Shown in pieces: positions 1 to 7,731 of a DNA stretch of 23,852 nucleotides. The DNA is taken from the NCBI GenBank assembly GCA_031554725.1, contig JAVBUZ010000137.1, forward strand, positions 1-23,852, written 5' to 3'. A program made the position numbers and the translations under genes. This DNA is from JAVBUZ01 sp031554725. Its GTDB lineage: Bacteria; Bacillota; Clostridia; Lachnospirales; Lachnospiraceae. Under the pieces are notes generated by a model. It worked only from the letters and a program-made list of their open reading frames with translations, was not told where the DNA came from and made no database searches. Position 1 is the first letter of the stretch. The number at the start of each line of letters is the position of its first letter.

Positions 1-458
1 TCAAGAATAGTGTTTTGCTTTTCGAAATTACTGTCCGATTAGAATATAAACATAGTGGAATGTAAATATAGCAGAAGATTAGGCTTTCACTGCTTTTACT
101 GTATTAGAATATAAACATAGTGGAATGTAAATTATTTATCATCAAGCAGGCACTGACCTGCTCTACATTAGAATATAAACATAGTGGAATGTAAATGTGC
201 AAAAATTCCAGTAACACCTTTAATAGCACTGATTAGAATATAAACATAGTGGAATGTAAATGAATAAAATAATCATTGCTAAAATGTAAAGGAGGAAATT
301 AGAATATAAACATAGTGGAATGTAAATATGATTACTTTGCCTAGGCTACCTAATTCCCACATATATTAGAATATAAACATAGTGGAATGTAAATGATCTA
401 AGCGAAGATTCTGATAAAGTTCTTCTGTATTAGAATATAAACATAGTTGTGAATGTCA
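1..458 (+). CRISPR. CRISPR array, leader-distal end (probable type I-B repeat)
   Basis: Six identical 30-bp repeats lie at 38-67, 103-132, 167-196, 232-261, 298-327 and 365-394. Each begins ATTAGAATATAAAC and ends GGAATGTAAAT. A seventh, degenerate copy is at 429-458: its first 19 bases match and its 3' part is altered. The unique spacers are 34-37 bp. The first 37 bases of the window have spacer length, so the array continues to the left. The decayed copy on the right marks the leader-distal end, so the leader, newest spacers and probably the cas genes lie left of the window. The repeat length and the ATGTAAAT end resemble clostridial type I-B repeats; the subtype is inferred because no cas gene is visible. 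Confidence 0.97.
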
Positions 459-496
459 ACGAACATTTTACCACAGGACATTTTGATGGTTTATCA

Positions 497-766
497 CTAT
501 TCACGTTCCTGCACCGTTACATGAATCGTATCACCGGGCTGCTTCCCAATCTCTTTACGAATAGCTTTCTGTATACCAATAATGTGACAAGGGGTTTTCA
601 TTTTTACTAAACTGCCGTCGTAAGGGTAGCCATCAAAAGTGGCGTGTACCTTTACACGGCCTTTTTCAAATTCTGCACGCACATCATAAGGAAATTCTAC
701 GTAAGCCCCATCTAAATCAGGTACTTTTTGTATAACTGCATCAAATTCGTATGTTTTTGTATTCAT
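497..766 (-). CDS. DUF1905 family protein
   Basis: This 89-aa protein has the pattern of the DUF1905 family: a YEFDAVI start, a central GAYVEFPYDVR segment, PYDGSLV, and a C-terminal IGKQPGDTIHV stretch. The family is a small all-beta domain, found alone or fused to YdeI/OmdA-like domains; its biochemical role is not established. I start at the ATG at 766 because an AGAAGGA ribosome site lies just upstream; a longer reading frame to 805 would begin inside the adjacent inverted-repeat element. It stands alone between the CRISPR array and that element and is transcribed toward the array. Family assignment is from recognised sequence pattern, function unknown. Confidence 0.85.
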   Translation of the reverse strand: MNTKTYEFDAVIQKVPDLDGAYVEFPYDVRAEFEKGRVKVHATFDGYPYDGSLVKMKTPCHIIGIQKAIRKEIGKQPGDTIHVTVQERE

Positions 767-797
767 ATGTGGTCCTTCTTTCTCAATAATAGTAAGT

Positions 798-957
798 GAT
801 ATCATATAAATAAAATGGTGTAAGGATATATGAGGTTTCTTTTAGCGAAAGCGTGCCCCAAATAAAAAGAGCAATGCAAATTTTTATGAAAACAAATAAT
901 ACAATAGACAAAAGAAACCTTATATACTATGCTCCACTATTTTATTTATATGATATC
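798..957. mobile_element. MITE-like element with long terminal inverted repeats
   Basis: A 160-bp non-coding block has long imperfect inverted arms: about 798-843 pairs with 910-957. The outermost 19 bases pair perfectly (GATATCATATAAATAAAAT at the left end) and an inner block (GGTTTCTTTT) also pairs. The centre, 844-909, is AT-rich with no reading frame. Size, lack of coding capacity and long arms fit a miniature inverted-repeat transposable element or a fossil hairpin element. No clear target-site duplication is visible, so mobility is inference. It separates the DUF1905 gene from the promoter of the downstream kinase, and as RNA it would form a long hairpin. Confidence 0.6.
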
Positions 958-998
958 CTCATTTAGCATTTTTAACAAGCCACCCTTCCAGTAAATAG

Positions 999-1027
999 GT
1001 GACAAAATTTATATTTCACGATACAAT
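999..1027 (+). promoter_or_regulatory. Sigma-A-type promoter for the two-component pair
   Basis: GTGACA at 999-1004 and TACAAT at 1022-1027 each match the consensus hexamers at five of six bases and are separated by exactly 17 bp. The site lies about 60 bp ahead of the kinase start at 1086 and just outside the inverted-repeat element. It is the most likely promoter for the kinase/regulator pair. Confidence 0.6.
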
Positions 1028-1085
1028 AATTGAAAGCGACTAGGGTACTCAAGGGTTGTTGATTCACATGGAAATGAGGAAACAT

Positions 1086-2213
1086 ATGAGGGGAATTATT
1101 GATAGGGTAAATTTGCTGCTGGTGTCACTAATTTGCAGCTATATATGGGTAAGAAATGAGCTTATTTGGATTGCACTTTTGGGAATCATTTTTGCAGCCT
1201 TTTATTATTATTTTGAAACGATAAAGGTGCGCGAGGTACTAGTGGTGGCACTCTGCGTATTAATTCTTGTCAATGATATTTTTCTGCCGTTATTTGTTTT
1301 GGTTATATACGAAGTGGGGATTATGTTTTGGGAAAAAAGGCGTTTATGGATTATGGTTCCCTTCGCATTTCTTATTTTTTATGGAGTTACCAGAAGAATG
1401 GGAATGGGATATGTGGTATTAACGGCGATGGTAGAACAGCCATTTACAGGAGTTTTTTACTTGGGAATGGTAGGTGTGGCCTTTTATCTTTCCTATGTGT
1501 CTACTACCTATGATGCGTTAATATATGAAATAAAAAGAATCCGAGATGATAGTGAAGAGTTTCGCCAGGTTACAATAGAGAATAATAAGTTGCTTCGGCA
1601 AAAACAGGATAATGAAATTACGATGGCTACTTTAAAGGAGCGTAATCGTATTGCTAGAGAGATACATGACAATGTGGGACATCTTTTAAGTCGTAGCATT
1701 TTACAGGTGGGAGCGTTACAAGCAACGCACAAGGAAGAGACATTATCAAGTGCCTTAAAGCAGGTAAGCGCTACCTTAAACGAATCCATGACTAGTGTAA
1801 GAAATAGTGTTCATGATCTGCATAATGAATCCTTGGATTTACAGGATAGAGCAAAAGAAATCTTGGATAAAATGGAAAACTATGAGATAACGTTAGAATA
1901 TGATTTATCTGCAAACGTACCCATGGAAATAAAATATAGCTTTTTATCTATTTTGCAGGAAGCAGTAAATAACATAGAAAAGCATTCGGATGCGGATAAA
2001 ATTTCAGTAGGTATGATGGAGCATCCAGGTTTTTACCAGTTGGTAATACGGGATAACGGACACGCTGGAAAAATAAATGATACTGGAATCGGACTATATA
2101 ATATGCGAACTAGAGTGGAAGAATTAAAAGGAAATATTTCTTTTTCTACCACCGATGGTTTTCGGATATTTTTGACCATTCCGAAAAAAGATTTAAGAGG
2201 GGAAAGAGTATAA
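1086..2213 (+). CDS. Membrane sensor histidine kinase (HisKA_3, NarL-system type)
   Basis: This 375-aa kinase has about five or six hydrophobic segments within residues 8-140 and no sizeable extracellular domain. A coiled linker follows, then a HisKA_3 dimerisation domain with phospho-acceptor His194 in REIHDNVGHLL. The C-terminal HATPase domain shows the N box (QEAVNN, 291-296), the DNG box (323-325) and GIGL (334-337). This layout is that of DesK/LiaS-like kinases, which usually sense membrane or envelope state. I chose the ATG at 1086 because GAGGA precedes it at good spacing; in-frame TTG or ATG starts upstream (1056, 1068, 1074) have poorer sites. It ends directly against its response regulator, so the two form an operon. 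The signal sensed is unknown. Confidence 0.9.
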   Translation: MRGIIDRVNLLLVSLICSYIWVRNELIWIALLGIIFAAFYYYFETIKVREVLVVALCVLILVNDIFLPLFVLVIYEVGIMFWEKRRLWIMVPFAFLIFYGVTRRMGMGYVVLTAMVEQPFTGVFYLGMVGVAFYLSYVSTTYDALIYEIKRIRDDSEEFRQVTIENNKLLRQKQDNEITMATLKERNRIAREIHDNVGHLLSRSILQVGALQATHKEETLSSALKQVSATLNESMTSVRNSVHDLHNESLDLQDRAKEILDKMENYEITLEYDLSANVPMEIKYSFLSILQEAVNNIEKHSDADKISVGMMEHPGFYQLVIRDNGHAGKINDTGIGLYNMRTRVEELKGNISFSTTDGFRIFLTIPKKDLRGERV

Positions 2214-2831
2214 ATGAAAATAGTGATAGTAGATGATGATGCCATTGTAGCAATGTCTATGAAGACCATCTTAAGTGCAGGTGAAGACGTAGAGGTGTTG
2301 GCACTTGGTAATGATGGAAGTGAGGCAATTAGTTTATATCAAAAATACAAACCAGATATTTTGCTGATGGATATTCAAATGAAGGAAATGTCGGGACTAG
2401 AGGCGGCAAGCCATATTGCTCGGGAATTTCCAGAAGCAAAGATACTCTTTTTGACGACCTTTTCAGATGATGACTATATTAGGCAGGCTTTAGAAAATGG
2501 AGCCAAGGGTTACATTTTAAAGCAGGATTTTGAGGGGGTACTTCCTGCACTGAGAGCGGTATATTCAGGACAAAGTGTATTTGGCAGTGCCATTGTAAAT
2601 AAAATCCCAAAGCTGATGGAAAAGAAGAATACGGATATTTATGAGCAATTTGACATTACAGATAAGGAATACGAAATCATAGAGCTAGTAGCCCAAGGCA
2701 TGTCAAATAAAGAAATTGCCGAGAACCTTTACCTAAGTGAAGGCACGGTTAGAAACTACATAAGCTCCGTACTTGAAAAACTAGAGCTTAGAGACAGAAC
2801 ACAGTTAGCAGTATTTTACTATAAACATTAG
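2214..2831 (+). CDS. NarL/FixJ-family response regulator
   Basis: This 205-aa protein has an N-terminal receiver domain with acidic Asp8/Asp9, phospho-acceptor Asp53 in LLMDIQM, Thr81 and Lys103. A C-terminal LuxR-type helix-turn-helix covers about residues 145-200, including the typical VAQGMSNKEIAENLYLSEGT segment. The start codon immediately follows the kinase stop, with a GGGGAAAG ribosome site inside the kinase gene. It is therefore the cognate partner of the upstream kinase and probably a DNA-binding transcription regulator. Targets are not apparent; the next two genes follow on the same strand after 47 bp and could be part of the same transcript. Confidence 0.93.
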   Translation: MKIVIVDDDAIVAMSMKTILSAGEDVEVLALGNDGSEAISLYQKYKPDILLMDIQMKEMSGLEAASHIAREFPEAKILFLTTFSDDDYIRQALENGAKGYILKQDFEGVLPALRAVYSGQSVFGSAIVNKIPKLMEKKNTDIYEQFDITDKEYEIIELVAQGMSNKEIAENLYLSEGTVRNYISSVLEKLELRDRTQLAVFYYKH

Positions 2832-2878
2832 ATAAGCTTTGCACTTACTTATACATTAAAATAAAGGAGAACCGCGTT

Positions 2879-3907
2879 ATGAGAGCACTATTTATTGGTG
2901 GAACAGGGACAATCAGTACAGCAATTTCCAAGCAGCTTTTAGAAGAAGGCTGGGAACTATATTTATTAAATAGGGGAAATCGCTCAGAAGCTTTGCCAGT
3001 GGGGGCAAAGTATATTACTGCGGATATTGGTGATGAGGAAAAGGTAGCAGAGCTTATAGGGGATATGAAATTTGATGTGGTTGCTGACTTTATTGTTTTT
3101 ACCAAAGAACAGGCAGAAAGGGATGTTAGACTTTTTGCGGGAAAAACCAAGCAGTACATATATATTAGCTCTGCATCGGCTTATCAAAAGCCCTTATCAG
3201 ATTATCGAATTACAGAGTCCACGCCACTATCCAATCCTTACTGGGAATATTCTAGGAACAAGATTGCTGGGGAAGAGTGCCTTATGGAGCATTATCGAAA
3301 AGAGGGTTTCCCCATTACAATAGTTAGACCAAGTCATACCTATGATGAACGCTCTATACCTTTGGCGGTAAAAGGAAATGGTGGTAGCTGGCAGGTTCTA
3401 AAAAGAATGTTAGAAGGCAAGCCAGTGATTGTACCTGGGGATGGAAGCTCTCTTTGGACTGTTACACACAACTCTGATTTTGCAAAAGGCTTTGTAGGAC
3501 TGATGGGAAATGTTCATGCCATTGGTGAAGCGGTGCAGATAACCTCTGACGAATCCCTGACATGGAACCAGATATATAAAACAATTGCAGAGGTATTAGA
3601 TGTGGAGTTTAAGCCATATTATGTTGCCTCTAAATTCTTGGCGGATGTAAGCAATTATGATTTTGAAGGTGGACTGCTAGGAGATAAATCCAATACGGTA
3701 GTATTTGATAATAGCAAGCTGAAGAGACTTGTGCCAGGATTTTGTGCTACCAAGCGCTTTGATCAGGGTGTGAGAGAGTGCATAGCTTATCTTTTGGAAA
3801 ATCCGCAGTATCAGGAGGAAGACCGAGAATTTGATGAGTGGTCAGATAAGGTTATTTTGGCATTAGAAGAAGCGAAGAAAACAATTTTAGACGAAAAGAG
3901 AAATTAA
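2879..3907 (+). CDS. NAD(P)-dependent epimerase/reductase, extended SDR family
   Basis: This 342-aa protein starts with a Rossmann nucleotide-binding motif (FIGGTGTIS, about residues 5-13) and carries the SDR active-site pair YxxxK as Tyr124 and Lys128, after an ISSASAY strand end. Extended SDRs of this type act on nucleotide sugars or related small molecules; the C-terminal substrate domain gives no specific clue. The start has an AAGGAG ribosome site nine bases upstream. The stop is one base before the next start, so it is co-transcribed with the NimA-like flavoprotein. The substrate is unknown. A loose resemblance to the CSP41-like NAD-binding branch is possible but not decisive. Confidence 0.85.
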   Translation: MRALFIGGTGTISTAISKQLLEEGWELYLLNRGNRSEALPVGAKYITADIGDEEKVAELIGDMKFDVVADFIVFTKEQAERDVRLFAGKTKQYIYISSASAYQKPLSDYRITESTPLSNPYWEYSRNKIAGEECLMEHYRKEGFPITIVRPSHTYDERSIPLAVKGNGGSWQVLKRMLEGKPVIVPGDGSSLWTVTHNSDFAKGFVGLMGNVHAIGEAVQITSDESLTWNQIYKTIAEVLDVEFKPYYVASKFLADVSNYDFEGGLLGDKSNTVVFDNSKLKRLVPGFCATKRFDQGVRECIAYLLENPQYQEEDREFDEWSDKVILALEEAKKTILDEKRN

Positions 3908-3908
3908 T

Positions 3909-4403
3909 ATGTTTAGAGAAATGAGAAGAATCAAACAAGCGTTATCAACGGAGGAATGCGACGTTATTTTAAGCAGGGGAACCGCGGGTGTACTAGCGGT
4001 AGCAGGGGATGATGATTATCCCTATGCGGTTCCACTTAGCTATGTGTATAAAGAGGGAAAGATTTTTTTTCATTGTGCAAAAGCAGGACATAAGCTAGAT
4101 GCCATCGCCAGAAATGAAAAAGTATCCTTTTGTGTAATCGATGAGGATAATGTGATACCAGAAGAATATACAACCTATTTTAGAAGTGTTATTGCATTTG
4201 GAAGGATACGTGTCTTAGAGGATGTGCAAGAAAAGCAGGATGCCATGAGTAAATTAGCGGTTAGATTTTCACCAGATAAGAAAGTAACTGAAAATCAAGA
4301 GGCAATTGACAACGCATGGGAGAGACTATGTGTGTTGGAATTAGTGGTAGATTATATGTCGGGAAAAGAAGCCATAGAGTTAGCAAAAAGGAAGAGTTTA
4401 TAA
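3909..4403 (+). CDS. Pyridoxamine 5'-phosphate oxidase-like flavoprotein, NimA-like
   Basis: This 164-aa protein has the features of the NimA-like branch of the PNPOx flavin-binding barrel: an SRGTAGVLA strand, the YAVPLSYVY strand, FHCAKAGHKLDAIARN, and KVSFCVI. Family members bind FMN or related cofactors and some reduce 5-nitroimidazoles, but most are uncharacterised redox proteins in anaerobes, so drug resistance should not be assumed. It starts one base after the SDR gene ends, indicating translational coupling. The 69 bases after its stop lead to the next kinase without an obvious terminator. Confidence 0.85.
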   Translation: MFREMRRIKQALSTEECDVILSRGTAGVLAVAGDDDYPYAVPLSYVYKEGKIFFHCAKAGHKLDAIARNEKVSFCVIDEDNVIPEEYTTYFRSVIAFGRIRVLEDVQEKQDAMSKLAVRFSPDKKVTENQEAIDNAWERLCVLELVVDYMSGKEAIELAKRKSL

Positions 4404-4472
4404 ATTGTTTAACTTTTATTCGATAAGTATTTAATAATGTATGATACCATAGGGCAAAAGGAGGCAACTTCC

Positions 4473-5879
4473 ATGTCCATAAAGAAGAGAATTTTTTTAT
4501 TAAATATGTCCATGATACTTATAGCCCTATTGGTGCTCTTTTTAGTAACCATAGGCTTTACAAAATATTCGGCGGCGAGATATTCGAATCACCGCTTTAT
4601 TTCTGATTTGGATAATAATGCCATCTTAGTGAAAGAAAGTATTGAAAGCTTAGAATCAAACTTTGTTTCATGGGAAGCCCTGAGTGAAGAGATGAAAGCA
4701 CATCAATATGAAATCGTAGTTGCCAAAGATGATAAGGTGATTTTTCAGACCATTGGCGGTAATGTGGAATCACATTTGGAGATGGTAAGCGGTCGAAGCA
4801 AGCAAGGGATTCATACGATTTGGGGAATTACCTATGTAGATGGTTTCGCTCAAATAGGAGATGAAACCTACTATGTTGTAGCATTACAACAAATGAGTAG
4901 CAACAAGATTGAGGAAGAAAGAAATACTATTTTTTCGGGCTTTTTCTCCAGCATTGTTATACTAAGTACAATTACCATTACGATATTACTTTTCCTGGCT
5001 TGGCTTTTCTCAAGACATCTCTTGGAAAATATAACTAGGCCCTTGGAGGAGCTGACCAAGGGGGCCAAAAGGATTGCGGATGGAAATCTAGAGGAAGCTA
5101 TTTTATACAAGGGCTATTCAGAGATGGAAAGTGTGTGCAATACCTTTAATGCTATGCAAGAGGATGTACGAAAGCATGAAGAAGAAAGAAAAAGATATGA
5201 ACAAGCGCGTACGGACATGGTTACCAGCATATCCCATGACCTAAGAACGCCCCTTACTTCTATCAAAGGATATATCAAAGGGATTTTGGATGGAGTAGCG
5301 CATACGAGGGAAAAGCAAGAACAGTATTTAAGGGTTGCCTATGAGACAACAGAGGAGATGGACATTCTTTTGCAGAAGCTATTTCTCTTTTCCAAAATTG
5401 AGACGGGAAAAATGCCTCTAGATCAAATGAATATCAATTTGCCTGAATACATGAATCAGTATGTCGGAAACAGAGAAAAGCAGTACCAAAACAAAGGCTT
5501 AGAAATTAGATATGTTATGTCAGAAAGTAGCTTTGAAGGAAGCTACGACATTGTGCAGATGCAAAGAGTATTTGACAATCTGTTAGAGAATAGTTTGACC
5601 TATGCAAATAGGGAGCTTGTGGTTGTAGATATCAAAATATCAGAAAATGATGAAGAGGAAATTGTTACCTTTAGGGACAATGGAAATGGGGTACCGTATG
5701 AAAAACTACCTCATATCTTTGAGCGATTTTATCGCTGTGATGAGGCTAGAGGCACTGAAGGGATTGGTGTGGGACTTTACATTGTAAAGTATATTGTAGA
5801 AGCTCACGGTGGCTATGTAATTGCAGAGAATCAAAATGGTTTAAGCATTGCTATGCATTTTCCGAAAAGGAGGGAGTAA
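4473..5879 (+). CDS. Sensor histidine kinase (HAMP, HisKA, HATPase)
   Basis: This 468-aa kinase has transmembrane segment 1 at about residues 8-29, an extracellular sensor of about 125 residues, transmembrane segment 2 at about 157-179, then a HAMP linker (about 180-235). The HisKA domain has His255 in SISHDLRTPLTSIKGY. The ATPase domain shows DNLLENSL, FRDNGNGVP, an FERFYR box and GIGVGLYI. I start at the ATG at 4473 because AAGGAGG lies just upstream; the in-frame ATG at 4437 would place that ribosome site inside the coding sequence. The regulator gene follows after two bases. The ligand is unknown; the kinase-before-regulator order is the reverse of many such operons. Confidence 0.93.
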   Translation: MSIKKRIFLLNMSMILIALLVLFLVTIGFTKYSAARYSNHRFISDLDNNAILVKESIESLESNFVSWEALSEEMKAHQYEIVVAKDDKVIFQTIGGNVESHLEMVSGRSKQGIHTIWGITYVDGFAQIGDETYYVVALQQMSSNKIEEERNTIFSGFFSSIVILSTITITILLFLAWLFSRHLLENITRPLEELTKGAKRIADGNLEEAILYKGYSEMESVCNTFNAMQEDVRKHEEERKRYEQARTDMVTSISHDLRTPLTSIKGYIKGILDGVAHTREKQEQYLRVAYETTEEMDILLQKLFLFSKIETGKMPLDQMNINLPEYMNQYVGNREKQYQNKGLEIRYVMSESSFEGSYDIVQMQRVFDNLLENSLTYANRELVVVDIKISENDEEEIVTFRDNGNGVPYEKLPHIFERFYRCDEARGTEGIGVGLYIVKYIVEAHGGYVIAENQNGLSIAMHFPKRRE

Positions 5880-5881
5880 CC

Positions 5882-6589
5882 TTGAGTAAAATTTTAGTTG
5901 TGGAAGATGATAAGAAGATTGCTGCTCTAGAGCAGGACTACTTAGAAATAAATGGCTATGAGGTAGAGGTGATTCATGATGGTGGGCTTGCTGTTAATGC
6001 TATTTTAAAAGGAAATTATGACTTGATTTTACTAGACCTAATGCTTCCTAACTGCGATGGCTATACTATTTGTAAGGAAATTAGGGAAAAGGTAGATGTG
6101 CCAATTCTAATGATAACAGCTAGAACGGAATCCATAGATGTTGTTTTAGGCTTAGGCCTAGGTGCCGATGATTATATTATGAAGCCATTCGACCCAGCGC
6201 AGTTAGTAGCTAGAGTAAAATCTCACCTAAAACGGTATGAGAGACTCTCAGGAAAAGGTGGGGCGAAGAAGCAGGTTATTGATAAGGAAGGGGTAATTGA
6301 AGCCCAAAACATAAAGATATATACCAATAGCTGGCGTGTTTTTGCAGATGATATAGAGCTGAAGCTTCCCAATCGTGAGTTTGCATTACTTCGGTTTTTA
6401 GCGGAGAATCCCAATATTGTTTTTTCTAAGGAGCAGTTATTCGAAAAGATTTGGGGCTACGATTATGAGTCAGATGCGGCAACTGTTTCGGTTCATATCA
6501 ACCGAATTAGAGAAAAAATCGAAAAAGATAGTAGGAACCCACAGATAATAGAAACTGTTTGGGGCGCAGGCTATAGATTTAATTCGTAA
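5882..6589 (+). CDS. OmpR/PhoB-family response regulator (TTG start)
   Basis: This 235-aa protein has an N-terminal receiver with Glu8-Asp9, phospho-acceptor Asp52 in LLDLMLP, Thr79 and Lys101. A C-terminal winged helix (about 135-233) ends in the usual TVWGAGYRF segment. The start is TTG at 5882, supported by AGGAGGG at proper spacing in the end of the kinase gene and by the receiver beginning at once (SKILVVEDD). It is the cognate regulator of the kinase ending at 5879. Its last 11 bases overlap the convergent AraC-family gene, so transcripts of the two genes overlap tail to tail. Confidence 0.95.
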   Translation: MSKILVVEDDKKIAALEQDYLEINGYEVEVIHDGGLAVNAILKGNYDLILLDLMLPNCDGYTICKEIREKVDVPILMITARTESIDVVLGLGLGADDYIMKPFDPAQLVARVKSHLKRYERLSGKGGAKKQVIDKEGVIEAQNIKIYTNSWRVFADDIELKLPNREFALLRFLAENPNIVFSKEQLFEKIWGYDYESDAATVSVHINRIREKIEKDSRNPQIIETVWGAGYRFNS

Positions 6590-7454
6590 AACTATATTCG
6601 GCATATTTTCTTGGCGAAACACCAACTGCTTTTGTAAAGGCTTTAAAAAAGTTACTATAATCAGTAAAACCACTTCTTTCAAATGATTCGGAAACAGACA
6701 GACCTTCGTTTAACAAGGCTTTAGCAATGCTGATGCGTCTAGCAGTGATATACTTGTTAATCGTAGTTCCTGTAGCGGATTTAAAAATACGGCAAATATA
6801 GGATTCGCTCAAATAAAATTCACCAGCAAGCTGTTCGATGGAAATAGGATTGGCAATGTTTTGGTTAATATAGCCTAAAATGTCATCTACCTGGTGATTA
6901 TATTTGTAAGAAGCTAAGACATCGGACCGTACTTCTTCATCACCGGTCGTGCTTGCAGAAATTGAGTTTATCATGACCATGAGCTCCATAAAGGCGGCCT
7001 GCTCGATAATATCATGGGCATAGCCCTCGGTAGAGGTTATTCTATTTATATAATATAAGAATCGTTTCTGCTGTTCCTTATTTAAAGAGATCTTGTGATG
7101 AAAATCGGTAGGACGGTTTGAGAAACAAAAATCCAAATTTGTTTCGAGGGTAGATAATCTTTTTACATAATCAGGGTGCACAGAGAGCACAATACGTTCG
7201 TGAACCATACTATCGATTTGGGTAAGCTTATGACTTTCATACTGATTAATGACAAATAAATCGCCAGGTGCAATCGTGTAGAATTTATTATCGATGAGAA
7301 ACTGCTTGCCACCAGAAATAGAATAGTAAAGCTCATAACAGTCATGGATGTGCATTTCCATGGCTTTTTCTTCTTTGTATAAGTGGGCAATGGAAAAAGT
7401 ACGGTCTCTTAGACAGTTTTCCACAGCAACTTTGCAGGAGGTTAGTTTTTCCAT
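6579..7454 (-). CDS. AraC-family transcription regulator with cupin sensor domain
   Basis: This 291-aa protein has an N-terminal cupin-type arm (HIHDCYELYYSISGG near residues 35-49, then IAPGDLFVINQYESH) that in this family binds small ligands, often sugars. The C-terminal double helix-turn-helix spans about residues 190-287, with ISIEQLAGEFYLSESYICRIFK and the second helix pair ending GVSPRKYAEY. The start at 7454 has an AAAGGA ribosome site, and a promoter is seen at 7490-7518. It is divergent from the hybrid kinase at 7732, across a region with 10-bp phased repeats. It may regulate itself, that kinase or carbohydrate genes; this is inferred from position. Confidence 0.93.
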   Translation of the reverse strand: MEKLTSCKVAVENCLRDRTFSIAHLYKEEKAMEMHIHDCYELYYSISGGKQFLIDNKFYTIAPGDLFVINQYESHKLTQIDSMVHERIVLSVHPDYVKRLSTLETNLDFCFSNRPTDFHHKISLNKEQQKRFLYYINRITSTEGYAHDIIEQAAFMELMVMINSISASTTGDEEVRSDVLASYKYNHQVDDILGYINQNIANPISIEQLAGEFYLSESYICRIFKSATGTTINKYITARRISIAKALLNEGLSVSESFERSGFTDYSNFFKAFTKAVGVSPRKYAEYSFTN

Positions 7455-7489
7455 ACATAATCCTTTCGCGAATCGAATTTCATACCTGT

Positions 7490-7518
7490 ATTATAAGTTA
7501 AGCGTTCATTATTTGCAA
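7490..7518 (-). promoter_or_regulatory. Sigma-A-type promoter of the AraC-family gene
   Basis: Read on the minus strand, TTGCAA (7513-7518) and a perfect TATAAT (7490-7495) are separated by 17 bp. The -10 box lies about 35 bp before the AraC-family start. The -35 box matches consensus at four of six positions. Confidence 0.6.
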
Positions 7519-7580
7519 TGATAGGAATAAATTGCAGTAGGCATATTGCTCAAGTAAGAGGAAAGAAAAATAGTAAAAAC

Positions 7581-7630
7581 CAACAAAAAAGTTACAAAAG
7601 GCGACAATAAGCGACAAAAAGCAATAATTG
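7581..7630 (+). repeat. 10-bp phased direct repeats in the divergent regulatory region
   Basis: Four to five imperfect decamers follow each other without gaps: 7581, 7591, 7601, 7611 and 7621. The core is GCGACAAWAA at 7601 and 7611, with weaker versions GTTACAAAAG at 7591 and GCAATAATTG at 7621. The period of one helical turn places every copy on the same DNA face. The block ends four bases before the -35 box proposed for the hybrid kinase, a usual place for activator binding. Candidate binders are the adjacent AraC protein or a phosphorylated response regulator. Confidence 0.5.
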
Positions 7631-7633
7631 TAT

Positions 7634-7662
7634 TTGCTTTTCAAATTGGAATAGCATAGAAT
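7634..7662 (+). promoter_or_regulatory. Possible promoter of the hybrid kinase gene
   Basis: TTGCTT (7634-7639) and TAGAAT (7657-7662) are spaced by 17 bp. The -10 matches consensus at five of six bases while the -35 is poor, which would fit an activator-dependent promoter next to the phased repeats. It leaves a leader of about 60 bases before the ATG at 7732. Confidence 0.4.
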
Positions 7663-7731
7663 GTTACATAGTTATATCTGATTTTGAAAACAATTATTAA
7701 AATTAAAGTAGTAAGGAAGGTTAATACCATC

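Noticed and set aside
1..428. Self-targeting CRISPR spacer
   Set aside because: By eye no spacer matches another part of the window; a search of the full genome would be needed to say more.
3909..4403. 5-nitroimidazole resistance gene nim
   Set aside because: Only family-level similarity to NimA is seen; many anaerobes carry such proteins without resistance, so a nim symbol is not given.
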